A DNA stretch of 64,000 nucleotides. Origin: Raphanus sativus. Its lineage: Eukaryota; Streptophyta; Magnoliopsida; Brassicales; Brassicaceae. The stretch covers positions 1-64,000 of the forward strand of contig NW_026615389.1 of NCBI RefSeq assembly GCF_000801105.2, written 5' to 3'. A program made the position numbers and the translations under genes. The notes under the pieces were generated by a model, which made no database searches, was not told the DNA's origin, and worked only from the letters and a program-made list of their open reading frames with translations. Positions 60,186-64,000 of the stretch are shown piece by piece; the stretch's first letter is position 1, and every line of letters starts with the position of its first letter.

Positions 60186-62626
60186 ATGAACCACAAGGTG
60201 GATGATCAAAACATGGGTTTTATCTCTCAACTGTACCCTGATGTCTATACTCAGATAGTACCACAAGGTTTGTCTGAAATTTCTAAGCCTTTTTCTTAAA
60301 AAAAAACTGAAAGAACCCAGATTTAATCGATTTTTTATGCTTTGGGGGCGTGAGACAAGGTATAGCGCTACCAGCTTTCCATCTTACTACACCTCATGAA
60401 ACAAACTATAGTGACATCTTTTGCTTATAGTTCCGAAGCTCGCCCGTTTTTCTTATAAATTACAAGTGGAGTTTTTGTTTATGGAAAGTGTTGGAACTCG
60501 TTTTTGACAAAGTGGTGTGGACTATTTTCCGATGGGTTTTTCGACGGAGACGTCTGTCGGAAAAACCGGAACTTGGGCACGATGTATTTGTTAGTCAAAA
60601 TCGGAGTTGTGTTGAATGAGAAATGGAGGTCCAAAGTGAGTGTTATGCAAAGCTTATAAAGCTTTAAATTTAGCTAAGTATAAAATATTTAGCAAATGAA
60701 TCACTTTGAATATTTGAGTTTGAATTTAAAATTGATTTTGTTAGTTGGACAATATGTCAATAACTTAATCTTTTTTAAATTATATTAATGATGATCTTTT
60801 ATGTTTTATATAAACATAAAAATGCAAACTCATATAAAGTATTTTATGGCTTTGATTTGTTTGGTCAAAACCATTTAATATTTGGTCCACTAACGTGAGT
60901 AATGGAGAATCAATTCTCATTATTACGATAGTTTACTCCATTGATCACATAACATACGTTTTGATATTTTGAAGTTATATATCAATACGTGAAACTCATT
61001 CATGAGACACATTGATAGAGATCATTTGTTCAACAATTCCTCACATTATTTTCATTCTCTCTCTTTTGATATTTCTTATTGAGTCTGAGAGTATTCACAA
61101 AACTATTTCGCCAGGCTTCTGATAAAGTGACGCAAATTCAGAAGATTATTTGCAGTTGTATCCTGGGACTCATTACGTTATCGAACCGTCGCACTACGGG
61201 ACGTATTTTGAGTTAAGGAAAGAGATAATATCTCGCCTCTGTAGTTGTTTCATCCTCATTTTCTTAAATCTTTGGTATAATCTTATCAATTTTTATTTAC
61301 AATATTCAGTTCTCCGTAGTTTATAAAATACGGTTCTATCAGAAAGAAATTATACAAATTCAAGTGGGGTTATACACCTATTTGAGTCTTCCCAAAAAAT
61401 AAATTCTCGACCAACACGCGTACACCTAAAGTATTAAATATAATCTACTTGCATCTAAACACACATCAAGAAACTAAAAAATAAAGAAAAAAATCCAAAA
61501 TTTAATTTAACATGTTTCTGCTTGCCGATTACTAATTTTTTAAATAATTTTTGCTCGGTAGGAGAAGTGAAGCCACCCAAGCGAAGGAGGAAGAAGAGGA
61601 AAGTAGCGGTGGCCGCAGGAGATGGAAGCAACTGCATGCTTAGGAAGAGAAAGCTTACTGATGAGCAAGTGAACATGTTGGAGATGAGGTTTGGTGATGA
61701 GCACAAGCTTGAGTCCGAGAGAAAAGATAAAATTGCGGCGGAGCTAGGGCTTGACCCTCGTCAAGTTGCCGTTTGGTTTCAAAACCGTCGTACGCGGTGG
61801 AAGAACAAAAGGCTAGAGGACGAGTACAACAAACTCAAAAACGCACATGACAACGTGGTTCTCGACAAGTGCCGACTTGAGTCAGAGGTATTATATTTAT
61901 TTTATCTCATCTTCTCTTTTTGTTTAATTACTCTCTTGATCGTAAATTAGAATACGGGTGTATAATGGTTTTAAGGCTTCATCATGCTCGATTTGATGCA
62001 CGATTTGAATAATAACACTAATGCATGATAATATAAGCAAATAATTTCATTTCAAATTTTATATATAACTAGTTACTAAATATTTTAGGAAATTGATACT
62101 TTCAACTGCTTACAGCAATCTAAACAAATATTTTCATTCAATTATTTTGTTCTGTTTTAGTTTATACAATATTTTTCAAAATAGCAATATAGTTTATACT
62201 TTTTTCGTTCTATGAAGATAGATTTTTTGAAAAAAACGTTTCACAAAATAGACATTTTACATATATAAAGTTGCTTTAAAATATAGTGAATTACAGAAGA
62301 GAAAATAGTGCTCCATTAGAGATGTCCTAGTTATGTATTAGTTGCTTAATATTTACATTTTCCCTCAGGTCCTTAAGCTCAAGGAACATCTCTATGATGC
62401 AGAGAGGGAGATCCAAAGATTGGCAGAAAGAGTAGAAGGATGCTCGAGCAACAGTCCAGTTTCTTCTTCGGTCTCCATCCAACACAACGAAACACCGTTT
62501 TTTGGAGACTATGAAGTCGAAGAAGACGGTGACGACTACGATAACATGGTTTATCCGGTGCCGGAAAACACCTACATTGATCATGGAGAGGAATGGATGA
62601 ATTACCAGCTTAATATAATATTTTAA
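60186..62626 (+). CDS. HB40: HD-Zip class I homeodomain-leucine zipper factor HB40
   Basis: Nuclear HD-Zip I transcription factor; in Arabidopsis HB21, HB40 and HB53 act below BRC1 to raise ABA and hold back axillary buds. Three exons: 60186-60267, 61562-61887, 62369-62626, joining in frame to 221 residues. The short first exon encodes [20 protein letters not shown]; a basic [11 protein letters not shown] at about 31-41 serves as nuclear signal; the homeodomain is about residues 53-111 with the third helix [16 protein letters not shown]; the leucine zipper follows directly ([20 protein letters not shown] onward across the exon 2/3 junction, to about 155). The C-terminal part is acidic ([12 protein letters not shown]) and ends in aromatic residues, possibly for activation. 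Intron 1 is long (1.3 kb). HB21 and HB53 are close relatives; synteny with AT4G36740 favours HB40. Confidence 0.93.
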
Positions 62627-63312
62627 TTGTATCAGTTAGTGCCGTGAACTAGGAATATTATTGAGTAAATCAAATTAAGACTGGCTGCTGAATTTCTAAT
62701 ATACAAATAAATATAACGCTGATATATTTCACGCTAGTGTAATTTGGCAAATATTGTATCTAAGCAACAGTTGCTTATGTAATTTTGAGCCACTTTTTCT
62801 GGCATATATGAAATTCGAAGAAAAATATGTATTATTAGTTAGTTAATTTTTAATTATAACAAGTAAAGTAGTAGACTAATTAACTTGGGTTTTCATTTCA
62901 CCTTTCTACGGGTTGACCTATTCATATAAACTTTATGTGTCATGTATAATTTTTTTTGTTACTAATTTGCAATGTATGTACACTTTACATAAAACCATAT
63001 GTATATGTTTAATGAAAGTTAACATCTTGTTCGGTTAAAGTTTTGGAAATTTTTCGGAATAAACTTTTGTTGAATTTTTTTAAAAAAACTTTTGTTCAAT
63101 TTGATAGTTCTATTGATGGGTATAAGATTCATATATAAAAGTGACTAAGACATACTGTAATTAGGACCTTTTAGTCTTAATTATATCATCTGGTAGCTAA
63201 TAGTTGTCTTCAAATAAATGTTTTCATTAACCAACAAAAAAAAGGTGTGGCTCAAATATGCGATGCAAGAGTCAAAATTTTTTTTTATTATATATTATTC
63301 TTAATATAAAGT
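62627..63312. other. HB40 3' region to LINE
   Basis: AT-rich sequence with no gene, up to a non-LTR retrotransposon. Confidence 0.5.
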
Positions 63313-64000
63313 GCAGCTCAATCTATCCTGCGAAAGCGTATCGCTGCCGCGGAAGCCGAGCTTCCACCTTTTTCAACAGAGAAGGATCGCAGGAGGATAA
63401 GGAGACAACAGCGACAGGCTATACTCAAGATCTGTGATAGTTTGGATGCTTCCTCACCGACTTTCTTTGCTTCAAAAACAGCCCGGGATACTTCTCACAC
63501 AGCTCAGCGTGAGGCTTCGCCTAGTGGGGAGTCTCCTATTTTGGAAGCCTAAGTGCTTCGCTCAAAACTTTTTGTCTTCTTTATGAAGTGTTTTTGCTGG
63601 AATGTAAGAGGCCTAAATGGCAACACCAGAAAATCGGATGTTCGAAGATGGATGCACACAAATCGCCCTATGTTTGGCGCTTTTTTGGAAACACATGTGA
63701 AGCAGGATATTTTAGAGACTCTGATTACTACTACTCTCCCAGGTTGGAAATTTGACTCCAATCATAGTCCCGAAGCAGAAAATGGTAGAATTGTTGTGGT
63801 ATGGAATCCGTCCTTGTCTGTTGCTGTCTACTTCCGTTCGCCACAGATCATGGTTTGTGGTTTCTTTGAGCCGGCCACTCTTGAGTACATCACAGTCTGT
63901 TTTGTCTACGCTTTCAATGAGAGGAGTGACCGGATGCCTCTCTGGAATTCTATAAATCAGATTGCTCAATCATCTATCATCAGAAACTCTCCTTTGCTGG
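63313..64000 (+). mobile_element. LINE (non-LTR retrotransposon), 5'-truncated, runs past the window
   Basis: From about 63313 the plus strand is open in one frame with AAQSILRKRIAAAEAELPPF and a basic stretch, ending with a stop at 63550-63552: the C-terminal end of a LINE ORF1. About 30 bases later a second frame starts with ATG at 63583 and stays open to the window edge. The flanking A/T-rich sequence directly before 63313 suggests truncation of ORF1. Confidence 0.8.
63583..64000 (+). CDS. LINE ORF2, N-terminal endonuclease domain (partial)
   Basis: First 139 residues of the LINE polyprotein. It starts MKCFCWNVRGLNGNTRKSDV; the CWNVRGLN block and the following AFLETHV (catalytic Glu region) are hallmarks of the apurinic-like endonuclease of plant L1-type LINEs, and VYAFNERSDRMPLWNSI carries the conserved YAxN site. 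The reverse transcriptase lies outside the window. No stop codon or frameshift occurs in the visible part. Confidence 0.8.
   Translation, partial: MKCFCWNVRGLNGNTRKSDVRRWMHTNRPMFGAFLETHVKQDILETLITTTLPGWKFDSNHSPEAENGRIVVVWNPSLSVAVYFRSPQIMVCGFFEPATLEYITVCFVYAFNERSDRMPLWNSINQIAQSSIIRNSPLL

Overview
This is plant nuclear DNA, almost certainly from Brassica or a close Brassiceae relative. It is AT-rich, its genes contain introns, and the intergenic space is packed with Brassicaceae-type transposons. Eight protein genes can be modelled. In window order they match, from my memory of Arabidopsis, a descending run on chromosome 4: UIF1 (AT4G37180), NASP (AT4G37210), a COR413-PM gene (AT4G37220), a PADRE/DUF4228 gene (AT4G37240), BLH2/SAW1 (AT4G36870), GGPPS11/GGPS1 (AT4G36810), RCE1 (AT4G36800), APP1 (AT4G36760) and HB40 (AT4G36740), counting the PADRE gene as the ninth locus in that run. 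No database was consulted, so gene names rest on recognised protein sequence plus this order.

Layout. 0-9.2 kb is a compact block: a GARP repressor (UIF1-like), the histone chaperone NASP and the cold-acclimation membrane protein COR413. 9.2-23.7 kb is transposon-rich: a SINE with 14-bp target duplications, several Helitrons, a PIF/Harbinger-type element carrying an intron-containing piece of TIC236, Stowaway and Harbinger MITEs, and two nested hAT elements. 23.7 kb holds the intronless PADRE gene. 25-29 kb has a hAT element and a second gene-carrying Harbinger-type element. 30.2-34.5 kb is the BEL1-like homeodomain gene BLH2 (minus strand). 34.5-46.9 kb is again repeats (Helitrons and a 1.5-kb palindromic Mutator-like foldback). 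46.9-53.7 kb is the second gene block: a geranylgeranyl diphosphate synthase (minus), the NEDD8-conjugating enzyme RCE1 (plus) and aminopeptidase P1 (minus). 54-60 kb is Helitron-rich, 60.2-62.6 kb is the HD-Zip I gene HB40, and a LINE runs off the right edge.

The genes are ordinary single-copy chromosomal neighbours, not an operon or pathway. The strongest biological signals are: (i) the plastid GGPPS has Asp-to-Asn at residue 149 in the first catalytic aspartate-rich motif; (ii) BLH2 has a frameshifted C-terminal tail and has lost the expected upstream start codon; (iii) decayed remnants resembling a UGT72-type glycosyltransferase and a WrbA-like quinone reductase sit just where Arabidopsis synteny places AT4G36770 and AT4G36750, which is direct evidence of gene loss after Brassica genome triplication; (iv) two non-autonomous Harbinger-type transposons carry gene sequence, one of them TIC236. 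I found no new defence, toxin or CRISPR-like system.
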